NCBI GenBank assembly: GCA_021495925.1
Contig: JAKEKT010000187.1
Coordinates: 1-14,268 of the forward strand
From: Diplodia intermedia
Lineage: Eukaryota > Ascomycota > Dothideomycetes > Botryosphaeriales > Botryosphaeriaceae
DNA length: 14,268 nt
Reading direction: 5' to 3'
In this document: in pieces, positions 1 to 9,450 of the stretch
Layout of the letters: each line of letters opens with the position of its first letter
How positions within the stretch are numbered: the stretch's first letter is position 1
Notes under the pieces: generated by a model
The model's input: only the letters and a program-made list of their open reading frames with translations
What the model was told of the DNA's origin: nothing
Databases searched by the model: none
Made by a program: the position numbers and the translations under genes

Positions 1-821
1 TCGAAGTAGTAGTTTTCGACTTTAGTTAATCTAAAGAGAATCCGACGCGCTAGATTTATAAGAATCTCGATTCGAAGAATCTAGTATATAACGACGAGAT
101 AGAAGAACTAGTAATAGTCCTTAACTACGCCGTTAGAAGTCGGGTTTATAATAAGAATATTAGAATCTACGCGAATAACTAGGCCGCGATTCTACGGCTA
201 AAGAAGCCCTCTAATACGCCCGAATAAGATTAATAGATTTAGACTATTAGCTTAGCTAAAAAGCTAAGAAATAGAGAAAATATCGTCTCTCTAGAATAGT
301 ATTTCGGCTATAAGAACGTTCTAGATAACGAGTATATTAATTAGCTCGCTAAAAGCGCTACGAAGTACTCTATTAGAAGAGCTTCTACTTCTCTAAGCTT
401 CTATCGAAGTAAGATTAAGTAGAAGACCTACGAAGAGTAGAAAAAGAAGCTTAAATCGACGACGAACTCGTTCTATAAACGTATCTTCGGTTTAGAGATA
501 GAGCGGCGGCTTAAATCTTCTATAAAAGTTAGAGAAATAGCCTCTATCTTCTACTAGCTAAAGATTAGATACGAATACTTTAAGTTCTATCTTTATCGTC
601 TTAACTACGCTAAAAACGACTAGTATAGATATAGTTATACGGCTAGATAAATACCGCGTTATTTACTTCTCTTCTATTCTCTTTATAGAAACCCCCGGAT
701 TCTCTTAAAAGATAGGCTTAAGAAGAATCGACTCGAACTATTAAATCTCTATTTCTTAGCTCTAGAAGCTAGCTTAACGGCTAGATTCTTAGAATAAATA
801 AAGATTACTACTAGACGATAA
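1..821 (+). pseudogene. LINE ORF2 C-terminus: RNase H domain and Cys/His motif (copy C)
   Basis: The frame begins at position 3 and is free of frameshifts but carries many TAG/TAA codons. It shows RNase H landmarks. VYNDEIEEL (from 84) corresponds to the family's VYxGELEGL. IYANN*AA (about 165-188) stands where IxADNQAA is expected, so the catalytic Asp reads Asn. E*YFGY (294-311) is the remnant of a WxPGH motif and is followed by DNEYIN*LAKSAT. Further on, Tyr codons at 624, 630, 636, 660 and 675 stand where a C-x-C-x-H...H...C motif is expected, as RIP turns both Cys and His codons into Tyr. The frame ends near the TAA at 819. This domain would normally remove RNA from the cDNA hybrid during target-primed reverse transcription. 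It is certainly non-functional. Confidence 0.85.
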
Positions 822-1194
822 TAATTAAACGACTTATCTAGCAAGATCTAAATATATATCGCTAGACGCTTATTTTACTTATTTTCTTTCTTCTATTCTC
901 TTCTTTAGCTTCTTCTCGTTCTCGACGTTCTCGCCGCGTTCGATTTAGAGCGAAAACGGGCAAGAATCGAAGAAAAACGACTAAATAACGAATATTTAAG
1001 CTAAAGTAGCCGTCTCTACTAGTATCTACGGCTATCTAGTATAGTTAGTAACTAAGCTAACGAGGCTAAAAAGCCGAAATTCGAATTTCGATCGAGTAAT
1101 CTCTATTTAGAGCTCTTTTCTAGTTTCTAGATTTAAGAGTAGGGTTATATAGCTAGTTTACTAATAGTAATACTTCGACTAGTTATAATAAATA

Positions 1195-1280
1195 GTAAGT
1201 AAGTATCGGTCTTAGATAGAAGAACGCTAAACGAATCTAACTAGTCGAAAAGACTCTCTCTACGAAGAGAGCTTACTTAC
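1195..1280 (+). other. Potential stem-loop in LINE 3' UTR
   Basis: The 9-base arms GTAAGTAAG (1195-1203) and CTTACTTAC (1272-1280) are exact reverse complements. They enclose a smaller hairpin, CTCTCT-ACGA-AGAGAG, near 1256-1271. The same region exists in copy A at about 1917-2002 with some changes. It could be an RNA fold in the transposon transcript; RIP will have altered the original pairing. Confidence 0.4.
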
Positions 1281-1458
1281 TTTACTTTTTATCTCTATTT
1301 TAGCCGTTTATCTTTATTCTTACTTTATTCTTCTACTATTCTTCTATCTTTTTACGCTCTCTATTTCTCTTATAAGCTTTTAAGCGTATCGTTTCTAGTA
1401 CTCTTCTAGAACTCTATTCCGACATATATATATTTAGATATATAAGTAGAAGCGAATT

Positions 1459-1503
1459 CTCTCTAGAGAAATTTCGTCTCTAATAGTCTTAGACTCTAGA
1501 GAG
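1459..1503 (+). other. Potential terminal hairpin just upstream of the LINE tail
   Basis: CTCTCTAGAG (1459-1468) and CTCTAGAGAG (1494-1503) are exact reverse complements with a 25-nt loop, ending only about 10 bp before the (TAAA)n tail. The mirror in copy A is at about 1694-1738, with one arm changed. A hairpin next to the tail is a plausible recognition structure for the element's reverse transcriptase. This is inference. Confidence 0.4.
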
Positions 1504-1512
1504 ACGTTAAAC

Positions 1513-1535
1513 TAAATAAATAAATAAATAATAAA
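1513..1535 (+). repeat. (TAAA)n tail of LINE copy C
   Basis: Four to five TAAA units ending in TAATAAA follow a GACGTTAAAC sequence that copy A also has just before its own tail. A short simple-repeat 3' tail is typical of many non-LTR elements and marks the insertion boundary. Homology with copy A stops here. Confidence 0.8.
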
Positions 1536-1662
1536 CCTTCTCTATATAGTAATCTTAGCCGAGATTATATTATTTAAAAACTTTATAAATAACGCTCGCT
1601 AACTCGCCGCTCTTCTCTAGAATAAGAAACTCTAAGTTAACGACTCTAGAACGCTAGTTATA
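1536..1662 (+). other. Non-LINE sequence between the two LINE tails
   Basis: These 127 bp lie between the tail of copy C and the tail of copy A and are not repeated elsewhere in the window. They contain no CA or TG, so they are RIP-affected too. Before copy A inserted they would have been contiguous with 8204 onward. The + frame through codons 1651-1662 (ACG CTA GTT ATA) joins the frame at 8204 and has three TAA/TAG codons here. That is compatible with, but does not prove, an interrupted coding sequence. Confidence 0.5.
1650..1662. repeat. Target-site duplication of copy A, 3'-side copy
   Basis: AACGCTAGTTATA abuts the (TTTA)n tail of copy A and matches AATGCTAGTTATA at 8191-8203 in 12 of 13 positions. 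The one difference is C/T at a CpG. Extending four bases further left (1646-1649) adds only two transitions, so the original duplication may have been about 17 bp. Confidence 0.72.
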
Positions 1663-1684
1663 TTTTATTTATTTATTTATTTAG
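1663..1684 (-). repeat. (TAAA)n tail of LINE copy A
   Basis: On the + strand this reads TTTTATTTATTTATTTATTTA, which is (TAAA)n ending in AAAA on the element's strand. It directly abuts the target-site duplication at 1650-1662, as expected for target-primed insertion. Confidence 0.8.
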
Positions 1685-2375
1685 TTTAGCGTCTCTCTAG
1701 AGTCTTAGACTATTAGAGACGAAATTTCTCTAGAAGAATTCGCTTCTATCTATATATCTAAATATATATATATCGAGAAAGATTCTAGAAGAGTACTAGA
1801 AATAATATACTTAAAAGCTTAAGAAAAATAAAGAGCGTATAAAAAGTTAAGAGAATAAAGAAAGCGAAGCGAGATTTTAAAGAGCGATAAAATAGAGATA
1901 AAAAGTATAGTAAGTAAGTTCTCTTCTTAGAGAGAATCTCTCTAGCTAGTTAGATTCGTTTAGCTTTCTTCTATCGAAGACCGATACTTACTTATTATTT
2001 ATTATAACTAGTCGAAGTATTACTACTAGTAAACTAGCTATATAACTCTACTTCTAAATCTAGATAGAAAAGAGCTCTAAATAGAGATTACTCGATCGAG
2101 ATTCGAATCTTAGCTTTTTAGCTTCGTTAGCTTAGTTACTAACTATACTAGATAGTCGTAGATACTAGTAGTAATAACTACTTTAGCTTAAATATTCGTT
2201 ATTTAGTTATTTTTCTACGGTTCTCGCCCGTTTTTACTTTAAATCGAACGCGTCGAGAGTACCGAGAACGAGAAGAAGCTAAAGAAGAGAATAAAAGAAG
2301 AAAAATAAAGAAAATAAGTATAAATAAGCGTATAGCGATACGTATTTAGATCTTATTAGATAAGTTGTTTAACTA
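1685..2375 (-). other. 3' UTR of LINE copy A
   Basis: This is the reverse-complement counterpart of 822-1512, with no supported reading frame. The stem elements noted in copy C are partly preserved (about 1694-1738 and 1917-2002). TG at 2365 is one of the few survivors of RIP. Confidence 0.6.
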
Positions 2376-5300
2376 TTACCGTCTAGTAGTAATCTTTATT
2401 TATTCTAAGAACTTAGCCGTTAAGCTAGCTTCTAGAGTTAAGAAAAAGAGATTTAATAGTTCGAGTCGATTCTTCTTTAGTTCGTCTTTTAAGAGAACTC
2501 GAGGGTTTCTATAAAGAGAGTAGAAGAGAAGTAGATAGCGTAATATCTATCTAGTTATATAACTATATCTATATTAGTTGTTTTCGGCGTAATTAAGGTA
2601 GTAAAGATAGAACTTAAAGTATTTATATTCTATTTTTAGCTAGTAAAAGACGAAGGCTATTTCTCTAACTTTCGTAGAAGATTTAAGCCGCCGCTCTATC
2701 TCTAAATTAAAGATACGTTTATAGAGCGAGTCTATTATTAATTTAAGCTTCTTTTTCTACTCTTTATAGGGCTTCTACTTAATCTTACTTCGATAGAAGC
2801 TTAGAGAAGTAGAAGCCCTTCTAATAGAGTACTTCGTAGCGCTTTTAGCGAGCTAATCGACGTACTCGTTATCTAGAACGTTCTTATAGTTAAAATATTA
2901 TTTTAGAAAGATAGTATTTTCTCTATTTCTTAGCTTTTTAGCTAAGCTAATAGCTCGAATCTATTAATCTTATTTAGGCGTATTAAAGGGCTTCTTTAGC
3001 TATAGAATCGCGATCTAGTTATTCGCGTAGATTCTAATATTCTTATCGTAGATTCGACTTCTAACGACGTAGTTAAGGGCTATTACTAGCTCTTCTATCT
3101 CGTTATTATATACTAGATTCTTCGAACTAAGATTCTTATAAATCTAGCGCGTCGAATTCTCTTTAGATTAGCTAAAGTCGAAAACTACTACTTCGATATC
3201 TATATTTTTATTTAAAGATAGAATAAAAGCGTCGAAGTAGATAGCTATTCGATTAGAGAATACTCTCTTAATATTAAGTATATAGGTCGAAGTCTACTTC
3301 TCTTTATTTAGAGAGCTAATCGTAGCCGCGTAGAAAAGATCGATAGTCTACGATAGAAAGTAGAAGAAGTTAACTTCTTCTAAAAGAGTAGATTACTCTC
3401 TAAGAAGAAGCTTAATCTTCTTTAATTATATAGATATTTCTATTTTTTATTAGTCTAGATTTATCTTCTTTAGTTCGATTTAAAGAAAATAAAATTCTTC
3501 GAGTAAATTCGTTCTAAGAGCGTATTTTCGTAATCGCTTATTTAGATAAATATTCGCTAGTAGAATTTTACTCTCTATTTCTAGAGAAATTATAAAGGCG
3601 GTTTTAAAAATCTCTAGAATCTTTTATAGAATAAGATTCTAAAGAACTCTTAATTAACGAGTAAACCGTCTTTAGTTTTTCTAGTAGATTTCGAAGCCGT
3701 AGTCTATAATCGTAGTTACGTAAGCTAAATAAAGCTAACGAACTACGTAGAAAGAGAGCCCTCTCTTAACGTTAGTAAGTCTAGAGAGACGATAGAAGAT
3801 CGAACGAGTCTAGCTAATTCTTTTAAATACGTACGTCTTAAAGATAAACTCGTAGTTAAAGTAAATTTTTAGCTATTTAATCTAGTTCTTCGATTCTACT
3901 ATATTCTTCGTAAATAAGATAATAGAGATCGAGCGGGGTTTCGAGTTCTCTTTAAAAGAATAAGTAAAGTATATAAGCTTCGTCTTCTTAAGATCGAATT
4001 TAATATAGTTTTCGTAGTCTTACGTAAAGAGTCTTTTTATTTTCTTCTCTAATATCTTCTTATTACTTTTCTAGCTATCGAAGCTAGCTATTATCGTAAT
4101 ATTATTAATATAAGAGAGAAAAGAAGTCTTAGAGATAAAAAATATCTCTTAAAGATAGATTAGAAAGAGAATAGAAGAGACTAGACTTTCTTATAAAATA
4201 TTCGTCTTAATTAAACTAAACTCTTCTTCTTCTTTATTAAACGCGAGGCTTAATATTCGTATAAATATAAACGACTTTATCTATACGAGTAGATTAATCG
4301 ACATACTAATTTAAGCTATTATAGCTAAAAGTTATTCTTCGGCTACGTAGTTAAAGACGCTTTTAATATTAAGAAAAAGTATAAAGATCTTATATTTAAG
4401 ACGGCGATTCTTCTTTACTTTATTTAATAAAAGTATTATAGCGTCGATCGCGAATTTCTTTAATCTTTTTCTAATTTAGATATAGTAAAGAAGATCGAAG
4501 GTCTTCGCTAAATAGTCTAGTCTTTTAGCCGTAATTTATTCTAATACTTTTTCGAGGTAATTAAAAAGAGAAATAATACGATAAAACTTTAAATTCGCGA
4601 TATCGCTCTTTTTTTTACTTAAAATTATCTTAGTAGCCGTACGCTAGCCCGTAAAATAATATTCGTAGACGAATAGCGTAGAAAAGATCTTATTAAAGAC
4701 GTTAGACTTCGCTTTAAACGTATAAGTAATAATCTCTTACGTAATAGCGTTTAGTCTCGGCGTTTTCTCTTTAATTTACGTAGAGTACGCGTTTTCGATT
4801 TTTCTTAAACTAAGCTCTAGCTAGTTCTAGCGTTTAGAGACGTAGCTTTACTAGTTAAAAGAGACGATAGAAGAAGATAGCGAAAAAAGTCTCTTTTTAA
4901 GAGCTAAATACTTTTTTTTAAAACTATCTTCTAGACGTTTTTTCGTATACGTGTTATAGCTAATCTTAAGAATTCTAGTATGCGTTCTAGACTTAGTATA
5001 AGCTATAGTCTTAAAGATAGTCTTAGAGATTTCTTTTTCTAGAAATAAATTCTAGTATTCGCGTTTAGCCCTCTTAATTACTTTAAAGTAGATATTTTAA
5101 CTATTTAAGTACCGCCGCTTATTCTCTTTCGTGCGTAGAGATTTAAAAGTATTAGTCTCTTTTTATAGTTATCTTCGTTCTTCTAAAAGCTCGTTTAACT
5201 ACTACGGTTTAGAACGAGCTTCTAGTTTTAATCGAAGAATAGAAAGATTCGCCGCGATAGATATAGTCTAGTTAAGACTTACTTCTAAGATATTTAACGC

Positions 5301-6212
5301 GAGTATTTAGCGGATCGAATCTTCTATTAAGTTTCTAGAGATATCTTTTAATAGAGAGTTTAATTCTAAGCTTTTTAGAGCTTTAAATACTATCGTCTCT
5401 ATCTATTATTTAAAGATTTCTTAAAACTTAGGCTAGTCGGTCTTTTTTATATTAAATCTAGCGATAGTAGCTATCGTAGAAGGTTTCGTATAGTCTATCG
5501 ATTCTAGACTAAATAGAATTATCTTATAATCGAAATCGAAGTTCGTAATTATTTATTAGTCGATAATTCTATTAGCTAAAGCTAACGTAGCTAGCGTAAA
5601 ATTAATAATCGTCTCTCTTTCTAAATAAGAGCGATAAAAGATATCTTCTTCTTCTTTATTTAATAGAGATAGATTATTTTCTTTAAACTATTTAACTAGC
5701 CGATTAGCGCTAAACGAGAAAAGAGATTTTAAATTCTATTAGAGATAATAAATATTAAAATTCTTAATAACTATAGCCTACGTTCTAAGTAGTTACTATT
5801 ATAGAACGCGTTCTAGAGTATATTAAAAATTATTATTCGTTTAATTCTTCTAGTTATATAAGTTAAGTAGCTTAAACTTAGACTTACGCTACTCTATACT
5901 TAAAACTATTAGATTAGAACTTTACTAGAATTTAATCTCTAAATTCATCTCTATTTCTCTAAGAAAGCGGAAAACGTAGATTAATATTTAAGGCTTTAGA
6001 TCGAAAGAATAGACCGATAGTATTTAAACGAATAAGAGATAATTAATCAATTAAAAGCTTAAGTTCTCGTAGAGTAAGATATATAGTTCTTAGTATAAAA
6101 TAAGATCTATCTTTAACTCTACTATAATATCTAGAATAGATTTCGTTATTAGAATACTTCTATTTAAGTTAGCTTATAGAACTCGTAAAGAACTTATTAA
6201 AAACGAATTTAT
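2376..6212 (-). pseudogene. LINE ORF2 of copy A: endonuclease, reverse transcriptase, RNase H
   Basis: One frame of about 1,279 codons runs without a frameshift and carries many TAA/TAG codons. Residues are counted from 6212; the true start is uncertain. The endonuclease (EEP/APE type) has a QE remnant near residue 41 and FNIYY at about 151-156, where GDFNIHH is expected. In the RT, a remnant of the FLDIKxAF motif lies near residue 615 (about 4370), and the YxDD box at 4101-4112 reads YINN. The RNase H first Asp is near residue 994 (3233). ANN replaces ADN near 1064, and the WxPGH remnant is near 1105 (about 2900). The Cys/His motif, read as Tyr codons, starts near residue 1214. The product would have nicked the target DNA and copied the element RNA into it. 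Both metal-binding Asp codons of the RT box read Asn, and the many stops make it dead. Confidence 0.85.
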
Positions 6213-6215
6213 TTA

Positions 6216-7585
6216 GAGTTCTTTAGAATATTTCTTAGCTCTTTAAGCTTTTTAGTCTTATAGAAGACGCTTCTAATAAAGAAGTATCTTAAGATAGTCT
6301 AGCGAATCTTATCTTTAATCTTAAAGACTAGAATAAGCGAGAATCGTAGTTATTCTTCTCTTATCGTCTTCGACGTAAGCTAGTAGAGAGTGTCGATAAT
6401 CTTAAACTTAAGATTAAAGATAGCGACTTCGAATTAAATAATCTCTCTAAACTTCTCGCGAGAGAGAGTAGAGAAGTTCTATATAGATATATTATATACT
6501 ACTACTTTAAACTATATATAGTTCTTCGTAATCGACTAAGTAGAAATAATCTAGTTAATTATAGTCTTATTCTTTAAAAGAAATTCGGCGAAGAAGAACT
6601 CGTACGCGATAAGAATAAGATTCTTTTTTAAAGAAAGAGAGATCGTAGTAATAATAAGCTCGTTCTTATTTCGCTAGTTTAAGAATATCTTATTAAAGAC
6701 GTTATATAGACTAAACGATAAGAGATTTCTAATTTTTATAGCTAGAGTAAGAACTACTTAGTAAATAGTCTTCTTAAACGCGAAAGTCTTTTACGCGAAG
6801 TTCTTCTACTTTTTCTCTAAGACGAGAATAAATCCGTCTATATTTATTAAGGCCTTTACCGCCGTAGAGACGTACGTAGACGTCGGCTAGCTTAATACTA
6901 TAATAAGTCTTTACGTAGAGTAAATTAATTACGTATTCGCGTACGTAGGCCTCTACGAGAGCTACTTTAAGAGAAAGACGATAATAGACTTCGAGAGAGT
7001 TCTTATAGTTTTTATAAAATTTATCGCGATCTTTTTTAGAGCCCGTATCTACGTAGCGAGAATTAAGTTAACTTTATTCGCGATTCTTTTAATTTTAGTA
7101 AACTATCGTATAATCTTAATTAGATTTAAAATAGACCTCTATTCTTTTCTAGTCTTTAAGAGGTTCGCGGCTATAACGAGAAGACTAAAAGATCGATTAA
7201 TAGTCTCTTACGTAGTTTTTAATAAAAGTATTATACTTTTCTTACTTTCTTAGTAAAAGATAAAGCGAAAGATAAATAATTCGCTCTTTCTCTTTATTAG
7301 AGAAGTTAAAATAACTATCGAGACGCGCTATTTAAGTAGATTCTCTTAAACGAATAGTTCTTTTATAGATTTAAAGATCGAAGGCTTCGAGATAGTAATT
7401 CTTAATAGCGAAGTAGACGTAGTCGAAGGTTTCTTAAAGTTTTTTATAGTTATATTTATAGTCTTAAAGTCCTCTATCTATACTAAGAAAAGTAGAATAG
7501 AGTTCGAAGAGAAAGAATTCTACTTTAAAGAAGCTATTCTAGATTCGAAAAAGAAATTTCTAAGCTCTTTCTAAAAGAAAAACGT
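6216..7585 (-). pseudogene. LINE ORF1 (gag-like) of copy A
   Basis: The frame is collinear, without net indels, with ORF1 of copy B (10461-11830), where the similarity to Tad-type ORF1 is easier to read. The family protein is an RNA-binding, nucleocapsid-like partner of ORF2. The frame overlaps or touches the ORF2 start near 6212. The position matching the ATG at 10461 in copy B reads ACG here (7585-7583), so the start is not settled. Usual length is about 450-490 residues and the span here fits. It is riddled with stops and non-functional. Confidence 0.65.
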
Positions 7586-8190
7586 ATAGAGAAAGATATA
7601 AATAGAAGAAAAGAACTAGAAAATAAATTATTAGCTTTAGTTTCGTCTAAAATAAGCCGTAAATAAAAGAAGCCCGAATTAAAGTAAAGATTTTTCTTAA
7701 TTACTTACTCTCTAGAAGTAAACGAAGGGGCCGATAGGGCTAATACGAGCGTTAAAGATTTCGAAAGATCGAGAAATATCTTAGTATAAAGCTCGAGCTA
7801 ATTAAATTATCTATATACGTAAAACTCTTTAGTAAGGCCTAAGAAAGAGGCTTCTAATAGACTTTAAAGTAGAATTTTTAAACGTAGAAAGAAGCTATTA
7901 TAATATAAATTTAAAAACGAATTTCTTAGTATCGTATAATACTCTATATATAATTTAGTGTAAATTCGAGTAATTTTTAAGAGTAAAGAGGGCTACGAAG
8001 CTCTAGCTAGTTTAATACTATCTAGAATACCTCTTCTTCTATATACTACGTAATAGCGCGTACGTCTACGAAGCTAAGAATCGAGATTCTAGCTAAGAAA
8101 ATTAAGGGCTTTTAAATAATATTAGTCTTAGCGTAATTCTCGAGGGTCGAATTTAAAGATAAAATAATATACCCGCTAAGTAGTTCTTAA
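7586..8190 (-). other. 5' leader of LINE copy A
   Basis: About 600 bp lie upstream of ORF1, with stops in all frames and no clear product. Tad-type elements carry an internal promoter in this region, but RIP has erased any recognisable motif. The last 37 bp (8154-8190) are not shared with copy B, so either copy B is slightly 5'-truncated or their 5' ends differ. Confidence 0.55.
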
Positions 8191-8203
8191 AATGCTAGTT
8201 ATA
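8191..8203. repeat. Target-site duplication of copy A, 5'-side copy
   Basis: AATGCTAGTTATA pairs with AACGCTAGTTATA at 1650-1662. Together they place the 5' end of copy A at 8190 and its length at about 6.53 kb. The TG here is one of the few in the window and faces CG in the other copy, so it comes from a change at a CpG. Confidence 0.72.
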
Positions 8204-9098
8204 GAGCCCCTCTAGTTTTTTATTACGCTAAATAAGCGCTTTATTACGTAAATTATCTAGCTCTTTTTCGCGATCGAAAGCGCTAGAAACGCGTAACTTA
8301 AGCGCTTTAGTATTTAGATTATCGATTAGATAAAAAAGACTTACGAGTCTAGTATTATTAGACTAGATATTTTAGTCTAGAAGACTCTTAACGCTACGAT
8401 TAATCGCTCTATAATTCTACTTAATAGACTCGCGGCCGCTAATATCGATCTAAAGACCCTTAGAATCGCTACTATCTTAAGAAACGAGATAATAAAGATA
8501 GCTAATAGCGCTATTAATATCTAGAATACTATTATTATTAATCTATTTTATAATATTAAAAACGTCGCTCGCGTTATCGTTCTTTACGAGAATAAGCTTT
8601 TAAACGATACTATTAAAGATATTCTTAAAGCGGGCGCTAATACGATACGTAAAAACTCTAAATCTATACTAATCGCTAAATCTAGAGTATAGTTAAGACC
8701 TATTCTTAAAAATAATAGAAACCTTAAGAAAGATATTAAAAATAAGACTACGACCTTCGCTAGTTACTAGATTCTAAAGCTAACGCTAGATCTCGTATTA
8801 TCTTTGAAGCTTATAGACTTCTTATTTAAAAGAAATAAGACTAACGTACGTCTAGATCTTTAAAAATTCGTAACTATCTTCTCTAATCTAATTTAAATTA
8901 TCTATCGTCTAGAGAGATCGAGACGTAAAACTATACTATCTAATTTAATCGTTAATAATCTAGTTATTTTCGTCTTCTTTATTAGAAATTTAACTTCTCG
9001 TAGACGATCTCTAACTATTTTACTCTCGTTTTTTCTAACGTCTATATTCGCCTATCGGCGGTAACTAGACTAAAAGATTATAGCTTATAATATCTTTT
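8204..9098 (+). pseudogene. Unidentified degenerate coding-like stretch, interrupted by LINE copy A
   Basis: I do not recognise a product. The + frame through 8204, 8390 and 8597 is open for long runs, for example about 60 codons from 8513 to 8690. Its interruptions are TAG/TAA codons that could be former CAG/CAA or TGG. It reads as a Lys/Glu/Leu/Ile-rich, probably helical protein, with segments such as RLAAANIDLKTLRIA near 8423 and DTIKDILKAGAN near 8612. Joined across the copy A insertion, the frame could continue into 1536-1662. An antisense frame over 8204-8780 has a similar stop density, so strand and coding status are both uncertain. The stretch is as poor in CA/TG as the LINEs. It could be a RIP-hit host gene, a piece of another repeat, or non-coding DNA. 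Confidence 0.3.
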
Positions 9099-9450
9099 TC
9101 TTAAAACTACTACTCTAATTTTTCTTATTATCTTTTCTATTTTCTTATTTTCTTACTTTTCGAAAGCGTAGCGACGCTACTAGTATTATATATTATCGAG
9201 TAATATTAGAATATAACTAATATAATAATAATTTCTCGTACTAGTTCTTTTCGTTATAGTAATAAGTTTCTATTACTCTTTATATTTCTTTATTATCTCT
9301 TCTATATAACGAATTACGATTCGTTAAAAGTCGTATCTCGAAAGATATTACGATCTTAATCTAAGACTTACTAGTCTATAGATCGATATTTTAATAAGTA
9401 AGATCCGTATATTACGATTTAAAGAATTCGATTTAAGTATCGAAATTTTT
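9099..9450. other. AT-rich spacer without a supported gene
   Basis: This AT-rich stretch has short runs such as TATATATTAT and TAATATAATAATAATAA. A small inverted repeat, GTAGCG-A-CGCTAC, lies near 9168-9180. No frame is convincing and no RNA gene is seen. Confidence 0.5.

Larger units (their letters stand above)
822..1512 (+). other. 3' UTR of LINE copy C
   Basis: About 690 bp lie between the end of ORF2 and the (TAAA)n tail, with no supported reading frame. Its mirror in copy A (about 1685-2375) is the same length. It contains potential RNA stem structures, listed separately. Such 3' sequences are what a LINE reverse transcriptase usually recognises in its own RNA, but that role here is inference. 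Confidence 0.6.
1..1535 (+). mobile_element. LINE copy C, 3' part of a Tad1-like non-LTR retrotransposon, RIP-degraded
   Basis: This is the 3' portion of a LINE whose 5' part lies left of the window. Reading along the + strand it holds the RNase H domain and C-terminus of ORF2, about 690 bp of 3' UTR and a short (TAAA)n tail. It matches the reverse complement of 1664-3196 almost base for base, position 1 pairing with 3196, so it is the same family as copy A. Nearly every difference seen between the two is a C/T or G/A transition. Only about three CA or TG dinucleotides survive in it. The simple-repeat tail, rather than terminal repeats, marks it as a non-LTR element. Its target-site duplication cannot be checked because the 5' end is off the window. 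Confidence 0.88.
1..3196. repeat. Tail-to-tail inverted repeat (copies C and A), 1.53-kb arms
   Basis: The left arm, 1-1533, pairs with the right arm, 1664-3196, with coordinates summing to 3197 and no net indel at the points checked (RNase H motif, ORF2 end, tail). The loop is about 130 bp. The palindrome is explained by two oppositely oriented LINE insertions with adjacent 3' ends, not by a terminal-inverted-repeat transposon. The arms continue beyond the left window edge in copy C and past 3196 in copy A. Confidence 0.9.
1663..8190 (-). mobile_element. LINE copy A, full-length Tad1-like non-LTR retrotransposon, RIP-degraded
   Basis: The element is about 6.53 kb on the - strand. In its own direction it has a leader (8190 to about 7586), ORF1 (to about 6216), ORF2 (about 6212-2376), a 3' UTR (to 1685) and a (TAAA)n tail at 1684-1663. 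ORF1 plus an ORF2 with endonuclease, RT, RNase H and a C-terminal Cys/His motif is the layout of the Tad clade, whose members are about 7 kb, so this copy looks complete. A 13-bp near-perfect direct repeat flanks it. About ten CA/TG dinucleotides survive in 6.5 kb. It matches copy C over its 3' end and copy B over its 5' two thirds. Confidence 0.88.

Noticed and set aside
1..821. In-frame TAG/TAA at Gln positions as a sign of an alternative genetic code (ciliate-like)
   Set aside because: TAG also stands at an expected Trp (297, WxPGH), and Tyr replaces both His and Cys. CA/TG loss explains all of these at once.
1513..1684. Target-site duplication shared by copies C and A around the tails
   Set aside because: The similar AT-rich text is each element's own (TAAA)n tail in opposite orientation, not a direct repeat.
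1..3196. A DNA transposon with long terminal inverted repeats
   Set aside because: The arms carry RNase H coding sequence and end in (TAAA)n tails facing each other, so they are two LINE 3' ends.
8192..8194. ATG as the start of a gene downstream of copy A
   Set aside because: It lies inside the target-site duplication and the other copy reads ACG. The following frame has a stop after six further codons.
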